Assembly (NCBI GenBank): GCA_023078685.1
Contig: JALGAS010000006.1
Location: forward strand, 3,286,001-3,350,000
DNA length: 64,000 nucleotides
Direction: 5' to 3'
Origin: Neopestalotiopsis rosae
Lineage: Eukaryota > Ascomycota > Sordariomycetes > Amphisphaeriales > Sporocadaceae
Shown in pieces: positions 33,599 to 46,628 of this stretch (position 1 is the stretch's first letter; every line of letters begins with the position of its first letter). Both the position numbers and the translations under genes were made by a program. The notes beneath the pieces are model-generated. The model searched no databases and was not told the origin of the DNA. It was given only the letters and a program-made list of their open reading frames with translations.

Positions 33599-36243
33599 CT
33601 TGGGTTGGAAGAAGGCTACTGAGGAAAAGAGACTTGTTTAGAGTAGATTGAGCTTTGTTGTGTAGTGAATGTGTATAATGGGAAAAAGAAAGAAGCAAGA
33701 GTGTCCGAGAGAAGTGGTTGTGCTATCATGTTTATACTAATCCGAGGGGGCGATCACTTACACGAACGAGAGGTCCTTGGGTCACATCAGAAACGCTTCC
33801 CGACCGACACCGGGTCCAGCCCAGAAACAGACTCACTCCTCGGAATGGCGTGCGGTTACAAGAAACAGACACAGCATCGTCTCGACCGCAGCTCCCTGTT
33901 GGGCATCTATTCATTTCGGGCTTAGGGACATACACACCTTGCATTACAGCTACATGCCTCATACAGGCGTTTCTCGGCATTGCCTAGAACCAAGAGCTGT
34001 AAGTATTGTTTGACTACTACAAAGGCGGCAGAAAACAAGGCAAGCTTTCGTGTAGAGAGCTTGCCTGCTCCCTTCACCGCCGCCAGTTGTCCCTACCTAC
34101 TTTCGTCCTGCAGCTGCTATTCGCATAGGTTGCTGCAGGATCGCGCGCGCGAGGGCACGCCAGCTCCACACACACTTGAGACTCACGAGGGCTTGGGAGG
34201 GCTTGGAGGGGGTTAGAAGCTCATGCCGTTTGTGTCTCTGACATGGCTGGATCCAGTATAGTCCCCAAGGTAACACGTTTATAGTCTATCAGATAACCAG
34301 GAAGCGGTTATCGACAAGGAACACACATACATGCCCCGCGATGGGAATGGCTGGGCTGTGTCAGTGTTCCCACTTTGGGCTGGAGGGGGTTGATGTGGAC
34401 CCCTCTTTTATCGCCTATCCGCGTGGTCTTCCCATGATGCGATGGAGACCGGCTGGTGAATCATTCGGCATTTTCGGGGAGGGGCTCTCTAGTAGATCAC
34501 GTTTCATACTCTTGTCATCCTCGTGTAGTCGTCGTTGTCGTCGCCGTCGCCGTTGTCGCCATGTATCTCTTACTCTATGGGGACGCGGGAGTTTTACATC
34601 TCGTACCTGGAGCTTTGTGAGCGCTGGAGGGGAAATCAATGGATGGAGGGGTTAATCGCCAGGAGCCTTTTTGGAGCTGTAATCTGTACCTAGATGCGTT
34701 GGCGGGTCCCCCCGATAGGGTAGACCGATTGGCGGGGGAGACCAGGGGCAGCTGTGGTGGCTAGGCACAGGTGATCATGTTACACTTGTCTGTCACCATG
34801 TATACACTCCTCACCTTTGACACTATTACACATGTCCTTTTGGGGCAAAGTTAACATGAGACGAACATGTTCCAGAGTCATCTCCGTTGTTGGTTCAAGT
34901 CACTGGAAAATAGGCATGAGCCGGCGTACCGCTTTTGCATCCCGAAAACGGATTGGTGTCGTGTACAGAGCCTGCCTGAAAGACACCGGCTTGCTTTCTC
35001 GGGAAGCACGCGACTTGGGTTCGGCAGCGGGTGCAGCGGGCCATGAGAAGGCCGAGCCCAGCTTGCTCAGATTCTAAAACGATCTTCTCTGGAATCCCGT
35101 TAGCGGACGTCGTTAACGCGGCAAAAAATGGTCTCATCTGATTACGGGCCGCGGGAAAAGGTGACCACACGTTTAGTCAGGTACTTGCGCATGGCGCTTC
35201 TGGAAAAAAAGAAAAACGTAATTACTCGTCCTAGTGATGAGTCTTTTCCTCCGTCAGTTGAATCAGTCGATGCTTGCATGACTAAGTAAGGGCCGAAAAG
35301 GCGTGCCTTGCTCTGCCCACTGTCTGTCTGTCACTGTTCCATTGAACTCATCCGTCATGTGGAAACCCGCTCACACCGTGAGAGCCATTGAGCTTGGAGC
35401 TTGAGTTTTGCGGTCTGTGAGATTTTAGTTCCCGCCGCTGCCCGTTGGGTAGGCAGGTATGCGAGCTTTTTACGCGCTCTTACGGCGCCCAATTCTTGTT
35501 GGACACACTCACATTGATCAAACGACATGACAATCATCCAAAAACGGTCGAGATTCATGCCCACTGACCACTTGATCTAGCCGTCGGGGTGCGCGATCTG
35601 CTTCTACAGCTCACGAAGAATAATCGCGAGACCCTCATCAATCGGCGCTATCCAGAGGAGCCGGCCGACCGCTACATATGTGCAAAGCTAGGGACTATAA
35701 TGTCGTGCACGAAGCCAAGTGGGTGCGATGATGGCATTCTGGGGCCCGGAAAGAGAGGAGAAAGAGAACTCTGACCGACTGTAATTGTCGTAAAAGCTGC
35801 TCTGTTCCGGACTCCTAGAATTGACTATTACACTGTTAGAAGCCAAGGGACAGGGTTTTCCCACGGATTCAAAACATATACCCTATCACCGTGGAGAATG
35901 AAGGCGGTGTGCTGAAAGGGATTCTCATTGCATCGGAACGACAAGCATGAGGCGCTTTTCCATACCCTGTTATGCATACCCGATAAGGCTCCCTGTCACT
36001 TACCACGCAACCACTATATTGGCGAATATGGGAGGTCGGCTATTCTCCAATCACCCGGCCAAATTGGGCAGACATCAATGGAGATCTGTTTCTGTCAGCA
36101 GAAATGCAAATCAAACATCTTCTTGAAAAGAACAATAATATAATGATTGGATAAACTGATGAAGCAGGTCTCTACAGCAATATGGCAACGAAAGAAAGAA
36201 CACTTCTTGGTACTAGCCCTGATCTCATACCCCGAATTCCTGG
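33599..36243. other. Gene-poor intergenic region (2.6 kb)
   Basis: The left part is the upstream region of the KptA-like gene, and the right end the 3' flank of the helicase gene. Short frames here have no domain signal. A GTCGTCGTTGTCGTCGCC-type trinucleotide patch lies near 34525-34560. Confidence 0.45.
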
Positions 36244-39200
36244 CTAGTCAACAAAAACAACAAAACCTCTGAGTTCATCGATCAGGCTCTGATCATATTC
36301 AGCTACCCATGCGGGCTCGCCAGGCAGAGGGTGTGCCAATCCATCGGACGATGGGATGATTGCTTCTCGATCATTGTCACCATCTTCAATCGTTTCGGGC
36401 TCGAGAAAAAAAGACTCATCTACGAGACAGCTGATATCCATCACGCTGGATGGCACATTGCTATTGGAGGGCGTCGTATCAAGCATGTCCTGCATGCTTT
36501 GGTTAGCATTTTGCGGATCTTGGAAGACTTCGTTTGCTGGATCCAGAACCGCATCGTCATCAAGAGCCGTGGACTTATCACACTTGGGCGCCTTCTCGAG
36601 CTCCGAGGTGGTGGTGAAGCTGAGACTTAGACCATGACCATATTCTCCATCGTCCCCAAGCATTTGGTGAATGTCAGGAACCAATGTCTCATCATTGAAC
36701 AGGATGTTCTGAATTCCGGCATGCTGTTGTGATACCGCAGACTTCCGCAAGAGCTCTGGTAAAGGCGGAAACTCCTCACTCTCGTTTTCGAGGATGTCGC
36801 TGTCATGGCAAGATCCGGTCTTAGCTATCGATGCATCTTCCGAGGTCGTCAGAGCTTTGCAAGGTCTTGTAAGCCGAGAAGGCGCAATAGTCTGAGCTTG
36901 AATTCTCGAGTGAAGATCGCTTAGCCTTTGCTTCGCTCGATTGTGCGGTACTGTGTTTCGCTGTCTTGTTGACTGTGATTCTCGTTCATCACCACTGGTC
37001 GTACACAGATCAAGATATTCAATATCCTCATCTTGAGCATTAGATCGCTGCTTCTTGGAACGAATACTATCGCTCGCTTCATTCGCAGATGTGAAAGACT
37101 CATGAAGCGTTCTCTTTAGGTCAGTATTTGACGGAATGCCTCTTGTTTTGGAAACACTGTCCCGAGGAATGAAGTCTTCGCGGCCGGCATCTAAGCCGCC
37201 GCTAGACTTGGACTTGTGAAAATCTCTTTCCTTAACAGCTGTGTGGTTTGTGGCCATGGAAGCATCACAATCTGCACTAGTTGTATTCTTTGCTTGGTCA
37301 TTTTTGGCCTTTTTGGACGTTTTCTGGTTCGGTGGCCTCGGCTTGTTGAGTCCTTCGTGGCAGCACTTGTGTGTGCATGATTTGCCAGTCTTGGTAGGGG
37401 CACCACCGGCACAGTGATGGTTGCACATCCATTTTCCATTGCCCATCCGAACCGGAGCTGCTACGGTGGTGTCTGGTAAATGTGAGGCTGGAGTATCATC
37501 GAGGAGATCATCAATGTCTGGGAATTCTGAGCCATGCCCATCATCATTTCCAGCAAGCCACGGTTGCTTCTCTCGTTCTTTGTGCACATCGGCTTCGGAT
37601 TCACCAAATACATCAAGCATGTCCGCGTCTTCTATGCCTTCTCCGTCGATATCATCAATCTGCCCGTTCTGTGGGTCGTTATCTGGGGATGACGAAATGC
37701 GTCTTTGCTTGAGGCTTTGGAGAGCCAAGGGCGGCAAATTGGGTGAAATCACCTCTTTGACCTCGGTACCCACAATCTCCTCGCAACTGAAGCAGCAGGT
37801 GATGGTCTCATTCGTGTTACGTATGGCGACTGGGAATTTCAAGTCGATGTTTCCAGATTCCCCAACACGTTTGAGGCTACTACGTGCGAAATGAGCCAGT
37901 CTTCCGTCCGCTGTATGGGCGACGAAGGTGAAGACGTGACCCCGATTTTTCCAATTGGGTACATCCTTATTTTGATAACCCAGAACAGCATTTACCATGA
38001 CCATGACTGCATCCTCGGATTCTGAATATGCTCCATTGTTCTGGACGAGGGTACTGGTGGCCAAACTGAGTCGTGGAAAAGCTTCGAGGTCCTTGAGGAG
38101 GTTCTTGCCATAGGGAGGATTCCGCCCCACAAAACGTTCAATGTCGACAAAGCTGCGTGTTGCCAGGTCCGAGATCGTCCTGATGCCATGACATGTCAGC
38201 TTTCTCATGGTCACTGGTCCCAAGCTCGAGATTTGTAGCAACTGTGTCGGCTGATCTTCCCAAGATTTCGCCGCCAGAGCACGCGTCAGCTCCAGCCCGG
38301 CCTTGACGCTTAATCCGTCACCGTCGAAGACTTTGCAGTCAATCACACAGCGTACCAGGCGCTTGATCCGATCCAGTACAATGTTCTTTTCAGTAGGAAT
38401 CTGCTGTTTGATCGTCTTGGACTCGTCGGCAGGAATTTCTAGAGCGGCAAGGCTGAACTGCACCAAGAGATACACCTTATGCCAGGTTTCACTTGGTGAT
38501 CCCTGGACTGGGTACATGACTGCAGAGTTGATCCTGCGTAGAAACCCTTTATCCTGCGACTTCAAGCGCAGATCTTGGAACGTGGGAGTCTTCGAAAGAC
38601 AAATGAGCTGCCATATTATGTCAACTATTGCGAACATACAAGGATATACGAGTAGGCGAAGGACACTCACAAGTTGTTTCACGTCCACGGAAGTTGGGAT
38701 GTCTAGAAGCTCTTTCATGGTCTCAAAAGGAACCATATATCTAGACATGGCAATTCCGTACTCTGTGCAACGGAGTGGCTCCGCGGGTGTGATCAGATTG
38801 TGCACCTGAAGCTGCTCGATGTCGCGCTCACAGCAAGCTTGCATCAAGTCCTCGGGGCCGAATCGAGACTGGTCAACAAGCTCTGGCATCCCCAGCAGGT
38901 AGTGCTTAGGTGCCCGTCGCATGCGTACAAACAGAAATGTCCCGGTCAACCACTTCTTGGCAGTGCAGAGGCTCTTGATGGTGCCTAGCCCAATCTCTGA
39001 ATTGAGGTGCTCGATGAGATTGAGATGGAGTTTGCTCTCTAGAACTTCCTGCCCCGACATCATTTTCTCGTAGCGTTTGACGTTGCTTGATCTTGTCATG
39101 ATGATGGCTGTCGCGCTTCGGTCGAATTGTGGTCTGCCTGCTCGGCCAAGCATTTGCATCACCTCCAGATCTGAGTATTCTTGTAGATTGCCATCGGCCC

Positions 39201-41169
39201 AACCTACCGTTCCTTTCAGTACAACAGTATGACAAGGTAGATTGACGCCAACTGCAAGCGTTGATGTGCAACAGATGACATGTAGGTCGCCACTGAGGTA
39301 ACTGCGCTCCACAGAACTCCTGTCCATGGCGCTCAGCCCAGCATGGTGAAACGCAATGCCTTGAGTTACAATCTGTTGGAGATCTTTGTTGCTAACTAGA
39401 ACACGACTTTTGGGTTCTGGCCAGGGCTTGTCGTCGTTTGGAACGGCATTCCACCACTCTGCAAGTTTTCCTGCGGTCTGCTCACATGACTTTCGGGTGT
39501 AACAGAACACCATAATGGGCTTTCGCTCACCATATTGACCGAGAAGCGAAATGAGCATGCCATTGATGGCACTGTCGAAGGCATGGACTTGTCCAGGGTT
39601 GCTGTCAAAACCATGAACGTACTTTTTCAGTTTCACCGGTCGCACCTCTTCACCAAAGCCAAGTTGCTGGGCAGGTTGCTCCTGGTCTGTGTGGTTGCGC
39701 CCGAACCACACTGCGAGGTCATCCAAGTTTGGTACAGTGGCGCTCAAGGCGATGAAGCGTACATTGGCACCACTCGTCTTCATGCGAGAGACGACCGCTT
39801 CAAGCGTTGCACCGCGAATATCTTTCACAATGTGAACTTCATCAATGAGAACTAGTCGCACCAGGTCGAGGAGACGATGATGATCCGACCATTTTCTTGT
39901 GATTGAATCCCATTTCTCGGGGGTAGTGACGATGATGGAAGCACCGCCGACTTTTCTCACTTCACTGGGCGAGGTATCACCGGTAAGCTCCACGCATTGC
40001 AGATTGAGGTGGCTGAACTTCTTGCCCCAGTCCCTGGCGCGTTCTGAACAAAGGGACTTGGTTGGTGCTTGATACACGATTTTGAAGCTCTGTACATTAG
40101 AGTTGCTGACGAGCTTGCAGATAGCCATTTCCAATATCGCTGTCTTTCCACTACCGGTGGGTGCAGAAACCACAACGTTGTCATCGCATCCAAATACGTG
40201 AGGAAAACATTTAGACTGCACGACGTTGAAGAGGCTGTAAGGAAACACAGCTCGGCATTTGGCAGGGATAACAGCTTGAGGATCGATCAGATGAACACCG
40301 GCAACTTCAGGTGTCAGAGTGCTGGGAGCATGCTGCAGGTCCATGGACATACTCCCAGTAGATGCAGGAATTTGGGAACTCGAAGATTTGGTGGCAATAC
40401 TGGGTTCCGACCTTTTCAGGCTGAGCCTAGTAGAAGGACTCGAGATGTCTAATGATGGCGAAGAACTATTCAGCGACAATGGTTTGAGAGACATTTGACG
40501 AGGTTTGGCTGAGGATGTTAGCACTCTCAAGGTTATTGTTCTTCCAGCTTGGCCACTAACGAGTGTGAAGGGGAGGCGTCACAAGTTGCGGTCTCCCTGA
40601 TAACTCCGACACTCTTCTAGACCCATTACGTTCAAACTGTTGTGGTAGAATTGCAGGGATGTGATTCAGCCGATGTTGGTTGATCTGGCCTATGGTAAAC
40701 TGCGAAGCCCGTGCTTGCTCACCGCGGCTGGCGTATGGTCGGAAGTGGTGGCTTGCATCATTCAGGACATGAGATCCTGAAGGGATGGTAGATACTGGAG
40801 GGATGGCGGATGCCGGACGTATGGTACGCGCTGAATCATTGCTGTAGTAGGGAGGATAACCTGCAAGCAGTTGACGGTCTGGTCTCCGTGTTAGTATCAA
40901 CAACCAGTGAGATATATTCCAAATGCACTCGCACCAAAGTCGTCAAGATGATCCTCGTCATTCGACACGTGCTCAAATGGGTCTGCAATCGGTCCATTTC
41001 TTGTTCCATTAGGATGAGGTGCATCGGATAAGGGGTGCGAGGTGTATGATTGAGGCAAAGCTTCGCTGGCATGATTGATCATGTTCTGAATATAAGGATC
41101 GCGTGCCGGGTCGTTGGGAAAGCCGTAGACGTGGCCGCCGCCGCCGCCGCCACCTGGATGACCGGACAT
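36244..41169 (-). CDS. mer3: Meiotic ATP-dependent DNA helicase Mer3/HFM1
   Basis: Four exons, 41169..40935, 40878..40561, 40508..38671 and 38607..36244, give 1584 residues. Introns are 56 bp (branch ACTAAC), 52 bp (GTTAGT...CCTCAG), and 63 bp at 38670..38608 (GTGAGT...GGCAG), which is phase 0 and stop-free. The Ski2-like core has APTGSGKT (Lys306), PTKSLCSER, TTPEKWD, DEVH (407-410), SATVPN and QMLGRAGRPQFD. A winged-helix and Sec63 domain follow (LGPVTMRKL, GIRTISDLATRS). The ~600-residue tail is disordered and contains a Cys/His cluster (CNHHCAGG, CTHKCCHEG), a putative zinc site seen in fungal Mer3 proteins as I recall. Mer3 unwinds recombination intermediates and promotes crossovers in meiotic prophase. 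An intact gene implies a retained sexual cycle or recent loss. Confidence 0.93.
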
Positions 41170-42132
41170 GGCTTCAACTCTTCAGTATGTGCAGACATAT
41201 GTGTGTGAGCGCAGATGAAGAAGACACCTATATAAAGACAATTGACATTCTTGAAACTCCAGATCTGGGACGAGACTCAATTTATTAGTTTCGGACGACG
41301 CTTTTGCCGCCGTATGAAGTCGTGCAATTGAGAAATATCGCGATATAACATCCAGAGAATCTCTTTTGAATATTGGCAGTGAGAAGACATTTTCATTTGG
41401 TGGAAGCAGTGGCCTGCTGCCTGCTCGAAAGTTTTAAAGGGAAGGAGCACTTTGGTGAAGTTGCAATGTTGTCGCTCCTTCCCCAATATCAAATCATCAG
41501 TCCCGAATCTGCAAGCGCAGAGATGTCCATGATGAAGCGAAAGTTCGGAGGCCGGACGCAGCAGCAGATTCATTGCATGATCAAGGTATTCGATAATGGA
41601 TCAAAGACACTTCAGCTGAATAAGGGAGAAGAGGCATCAAGGTCATTAAATCCATAATGTTACGCTTCCATTGTGTCACTGGAGCACTTAAAAGAACCTT
41701 GAAATTCCAAGTAATAGATAGTTCAATTCAAAAAGGTGCTGGCATGCAGCTAAATCTGTTCATATATCGTTATGACACAAAACGCCAATGTTTCCCTTCC
41801 AAATATATGGATTTTTATTTCTCGGCCCTGCCATATCCGTCATACACGCGTGTTCGATCGATCCATACCGAAGGAACACAACTAAGATCTAATGCTTTCG
41901 ACACTTGGCAATCTGGGGTAGCTCCAGTCGCTGGTCGCTCTATGTGTTCTGTGTGGTCGAAAGTGAAATTGTTCATGTGCTCGTGGTCACCGTGGTCCCA
42001 AAGGTATCATCCGCCACAATCCCGTGGCTCACGTTCCAAATTTCCCTGATCTTCCTGCTCATTGTACTTCTTATACATATTTTCTGGGTTGGCATTGCCA
42101 CGCCCCGTTGTTGTGCACCACTGTACTCGGAT
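41170..42132. other. Intergenic, no gene seen
   Basis: Upstream region of the helicase gene and 3' flank of the nucleotide-sugar transporter. Small frames lack start context and motifs. Confidence 0.45.
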
Positions 42133-43690
42133 CTAATCGTCCCGGTTCTTGTCACGAGGTGATGGCTGTCGCACATGGTGGCGCAGGGGTGATGAGGGTC
42201 GCGAAGTAGACAGACCCAAAGACCCTGCAGATTCCATGGGATTCGGGACTGTCAGCCTGTCGCCTGATGGTCTTGGCGTGTTCATTGGATCGATGGTTGT
42301 CTTCTCGTAAGTGGCGATGTTGATAGGCGGCGGTCGACCACGCTTCCTGTCTGGACCACTGTACAAATACGTTGAGGTCAAGACCAACACCGTGCCGATA
42401 AGGAACTAGATAAGATCAAGTCAGATGAAGGCCAACAACAGGAGACTAAATGATTCCAAACTTACCATGATGGAAATCTGTACGTTGAAGAAGGCAACGC
42501 TGAAGAGCAAGCTGACAACGATGCTAATGCTAGTAGCAAAATTCTTGGCAATGTTGTCCGCGTAGTTGATGCACAAGGACGCGAGCACACCACCAAATGC
42601 TTGAAGCAAAATCAAAGTCCACACTACCCAGTTGTATCCATCAAAGAATCCGTGCGTTGCAATCTCTTGGCCATCCTTGAAAATGATGCCGATGAACAGC
42701 GCTGGGAAGAGAGAATAGAATGAAAGCTGAATGTTACGGATCCAGACGGATGCAACAGCAGCGGGATCCTTGAGCACCTTTTCAAAGTACACACCCGTCA
42801 GGCCAGAGACTGCTGCTGCGACCAAGACGGCGGAGAGACCGATGGAGTAGTTCATAATGGGAGTCATGCTCTGGTCCTCCTCGATTCCTGCGTAAGTGGC
42901 AGAACGCTTCATCAAGGCATCCCCAGCGTCCGAGAGCCCCTCGATTGTGCGCTTGGTCAGCTCTCTTGCTGCTTCGCTGACTCCATTTGCCATCTGACCA
43001 AGCTCGTGGGCAGATCGAGGGAAGAAGTGGTCGCTCATATCATGGATCAGAAACGAGCCATCCTTGGATCCAGTGGACGGAATGGAGACAATGGAGACGC
43101 CAAACGTCAAAAGGAGGAGGGCAAACCAGCGCTTTGGTGACAGAGATCGGCCAAGCATTGTCACTGTAAAAAGTGCCGTCGTGAGGATCTTGAGCTGGTA
43201 CAAGATCTGGAAGTGGATTGGGTCCAGATTGCCGATTGCCACATACTGCAACGTATTCTGCAGGGTGTAGAGCGCTGCTGGTATGGCCAGCTTCCATCCA
43301 TCGCCCGAAAACACGGCCTTGTAAATGTGCGAAAACAGGACCGTTGCTGGTGTCGACGGCGCCAAACTCCTCGAGACCTCGTAGATGGCAAATGTGAGCG
43401 AAATGGCGAGCTTGATGACTTCGGTCAGGAAGACGGCGGTCGAGGTAAAGTATCGGTGGTCACCGTTCGGCTTCATCATTCGCGAGTAGTGCATAAGCAA
43501 TATCAAGGCCGAGTTCTCAAAAGTCAACTAGTAAATCAATCATTATTAGCAGGTGCCCGATTACGGCGGCGCATCTGGCCGCTGCTGCGATATGAAGCAT
43601 GCAACTTACAGTAATGAGCGAGACCTGCTTCATGGGCATGCCCAGCAGGGTCGGCGACCCCTTGGCCGGTGGGAAGTCCAGCAAGCCCAT
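42133..43690 (-). CDS. UDP-galactose-type nucleotide-sugar transporter
   Basis: Exons 43690..43610, 43527..42466 and 42405..42133 give 471 residues. Introns are 82 bp and 60 bp with GTAAGT donors and CTAG acceptors, both phase 0. The start MGLLDFPPAKGSP leads into KQVSLITLTFENSALILLMHYSRMM, the typical first helix of SLC35A-type carriers. Further family marks are YTLQNTLQYVAIGNLDPIHFQILYQLKILTTA (cited here as QNTLQYVA and FQILYQLKI), SGLTGVYFEKVLKD, SVWIRNIQLS and the last helices GGVLASLCINYADNIAKNFATS. About ten membrane helices are expected, in the Golgi membrane, exchanging UDP-galactose (possibly also CMP-sialic acid-like or other UDP-sugars) for UMP. A hydrophilic 60-residue loop (SDHFFPRSAHELGQ...) and a Ser/Pro-rich cytosolic tail are lineage-specific. 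Substrate specificity is inferred from family resemblance only. Confidence 0.88.
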
Positions 43691-45207
43691 CGCAAAGAAG
43701 TGGTGGTATTTCGTGACGACGCTGTAAAGGTCTCGGGGATGCTGGGGTGGCCCGGTATCGTGAGCGGTCGCAATTGAAGTAGCTGGAAGGATGCTTCTTT
43801 CAGCAACCGTGCTGCGCCCGCACGCGTGGGGTTGTACGGCAGAAATAGCTTACAGCGAATGCCTGAGCTATTTGACCAGAGAGATTGTGTCGAGTTCAGA
43901 AAAAGACGATTGTTCACGCCGTTGCATCCATATGAGACCAACGTTTGGAAACCTGGACGTTTTTTTACCCCTGGCTTTTTTTTTTGTCGGCACCTTGAAA
44001 TTTCTGGGCTTTCTCTTTGACGCTGCAGAGTTTGGGTGGTAAGCCCAAAGCAAAGCAAGCTGCAGTCGTGATTCGTCGTCGGTAGCCGGGTTGTGTCGAC
44101 TTACTCGCCGATTCTATAGAGCGATCGATGCACCCCCGCCAAGTTGGATGAGGTTGAACAGAGTGAGATGCAAACGACTGAGTTGCGTTGGCAAATTGTT
44201 AGAAAGGAAGAAAAGTATGTGCGGGAAGGTTGAATTGAATGGACTTGGTTCGTTGTAGAAGCAACAAGAGGCTCAATCCGGGCTGTAGTGTAGGTAGGTA
44301 CGTAGCAGGTAGGTAGGTCTGGTAGGTAGATCGACGAAAGCTCGCCCGACTGATGATCTCAATGGCTGGACCGTTCCCCAGATTTTTTCCAAGGCAAAGA
44401 GATCCAGGCCGTGTGGATTTTCCCACTTTTGCAGCACACGCGACTGGACAGCGCAGAGGGACAGAAGGCGAATGCAGGGGCCGGCAAATGCTTGCTTGGT
44501 TGCAAGAAGAAGAAAATTTTGACCAATTCAGGAACGATCACTCCGTACTATCTTCTCGATTTGCCAGCAGCATTCTTTTCGAGCATGAGAAAATCTTCCC
44601 AGAACGTCCAGGAACGTCCAGACCCCCCCGGTCAACTAGGGAGCTGGGAGGGCACACTGCGCCGCCGCTTCGGGGGAAGCTTCTCAAAGTCGATCCTAGT
44701 GCGTCGATCACCTTTGCGGGAGCTTGCGACGACTGTGGTGGTGGGTGTCCAGGGTGGTGAGTCGTGGTTACAGTAGCTTTTCGCCCTGAAAATCAGACAA
44801 GGAACTGGTTTGGTTGTTCAGAGACGGCAAATGGCTGCTCGGCGTCCAACTAGGAATGTAACCTACTAAAGTTTGCAGCGAGGGCAGAAGGGAAAGACGA
44901 TGAACAAATGCTCATCTCATAACATGTCATCTGTTTTCGCATGTTTCGCGTATCGGCCTCTAGAGGATCTCTCGAGTAAACTCACGTCATCAAGTCGTTT
45001 GCATCGATCCTACTTAGGTAAGTAGTTCTTTTTGGTAACCAAGTGCCAAGATGAAGGACTAGGAACGCTAGGTAGATGAGAGGCCAAGGCCAGACCTCTG
45101 ATGCTCATGCCCCGCGTTAAAGAGGTGGGCCGGGATCTCCCAGACCCTCCTTTCCTACCTAGACCAAGCAACGTCCGGTACGATTCTCGAACAAGAAATG
45201 TTTTGAA
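43691..45207. other. Intergenic, promoter of nucleotide-sugar transporter
   Basis: No supported gene. TAGGTAGG-type motifs are dense at 44290-44329, and a CCTACCTAG patch occurs near 45155-45165. Confidence 0.45.
44290..44329. repeat. GTAG/GGTA-rich promoter patch
   Basis: GTAGGTAGGTACGTAGCAGG then TAGGTAGGTCTGGTAGGTAG. Degenerate tetranucleotide repeat, common in upstream regions of Sordariomycete genes. Confidence 0.8.
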
Positions 45208-45997
45208 TCAGGCTGTTTTGGACAGCCAGCGGTCTGTGAGGACCCCCCCGCGAGCTTTCTGTTCGACTTTTTCTGCTAATCTCCAGTGTATTGAAGGGCA
45301 GACAAGGCCGACCTCTGCTATGCAAGTAGTAGTTGTAGTTCCATGTAGATCCAGACAGGTATTCAGTACCAAGTCGCGTGCGCGTTTGCAGATAGATCTC
45401 AGCACCATGTAATTGACGCCACGCGCAATCTTTACTGCGATTGATAGAACAGGAGACATGTGCTTGGTATCAATTGTTCTCTCCAAGATACAGACGATGC
45501 AGCCCTTGGCCTTCATGTGGCCAATGGCTGTCGTGAAAGCTCCTGCATACCAATTAACGTTGAGCAGATCTACGTTGCGGCAGTAGCTCCCGTTATCATC
45601 CTCATGTAAAATTGCCTCCCTCAAGCACATGGTCGGAAAGATGGTGCAGCCACACGAACCACAGTAATTGCCATGGCAGATAAAGCTTGCATGGTCGCAG
45701 AGCGTCAGCATAAGCTTCTTGGCCTCCTAGGAAAACGAGAGTATTATTACGTGGACATGTGCACAATCGCTCGTCCCATTCCGTCCAAATTCGCCTCCAG
45801 ACTGAGTTTGAAGTTATCGGGTTGGATGACTCGTACTCGCTGCAATTTGAGTTGTCGGCTTCATACAAGAGCCGTTTATCGCCTGCCGTGATAACCATGA
45901 ATGGCAAATATAGTCGTACCAGCCCGACATGCCGTGTAAGTTGCTCAACCTTGGGGGACAAGGTTGGCTGGCGTCTCCTTGGCATATCTGCTTCCAA
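45208..45997 (-). CDS. Possible Cys-rich hypothetical protein, splicing unresolved
   Basis: Two adjacent minus-strand frames look coding but are out of frame with each other. The upstream one (45997 to about 45750) reads MEADMPRRR... then VITAGDKRLLYEADNSNCSEY and VWRRIWTEWDERL. The downstream one (from about 45735 to the stop at 45208) reads EAKKLMLTLCDHASFICHGNYC, GSCGCTIFPTMCLREAIL, NVDLLNVNWYAGAFTTAIGH and KAKGCIVCILERT, with many cysteines. A TTTTCCTAG acceptor lies at the junction, but the nearest donors would make an intron of only 24-38 bases. No clear signal peptide is attached. It may be a genuine small Cys-rich (effector-like) gene with an upstream exon I cannot place, a decayed gene, or chance. 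Boundaries are approximate. Confidence 0.3.
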
Positions 45998-46628
45998 TTA
46001 TGTCCGTGTAACAGGACTAGGAGCATACAGTCAAAAAAACAGTCGCAAAGGTCGGTATCGATACAAGATTGTGAGGGGGTTGGCAGCATAGAATGCCGTT
46101 CAACAAGGCAAGACAAACACATTGTATATTGCGTGGTAGTGGCTGGTTTTGTGACGGCTATCTGTCCCATTACCACATGGCTGGTATCGATTCTCTTGTT
46201 GCACAATTGTTTTGGTCTTGGGTTTCTTGCATGATTAGATGAGAGTATGTCTGAAGTTATATTCAAAATCGGATTGATCATCCTCTTCCATTATACGAGC
46301 GAGCTATTGTACTCCTCGATACCTGGGTATATGACCATATGGAACGGATGTTGCCCGGTAAGGCCTAACTATCCTCTATATGCTTCCTCCATTAGTCCAA
46401 GAAAAGAAATATTAAGAGGCCATGAATATGATGCTGTGTTGTTGTGGTCATGAATCGGAATCCGCCAGAGCGCCAGTCGCTTCTTGCCCATTGATCCTGG
46501 TAGATGCGTGCGTACATGAACAAATGAAATATAGTCGGTGTGTGTGTCTGTCCCCTCGGTCGTGATATATAAAAACAAATCGTGTCGCTCAAATAATAAC
46601 GCCTCCAGAACCGGCCCAAATAGCCGCT
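45998..46628. other. Intergenic, no gene seen
   Basis: 3' flank of the long low-complexity gene on the minus strand and unassigned sequence. Confidence 0.4.

Noticed and set aside
45759..46091. Plus-strand frame opposite the Cys-rich candidate
   Set aside because: Alternating hydrophobic pattern but no motif; the minus-strand reading is more protein-like.
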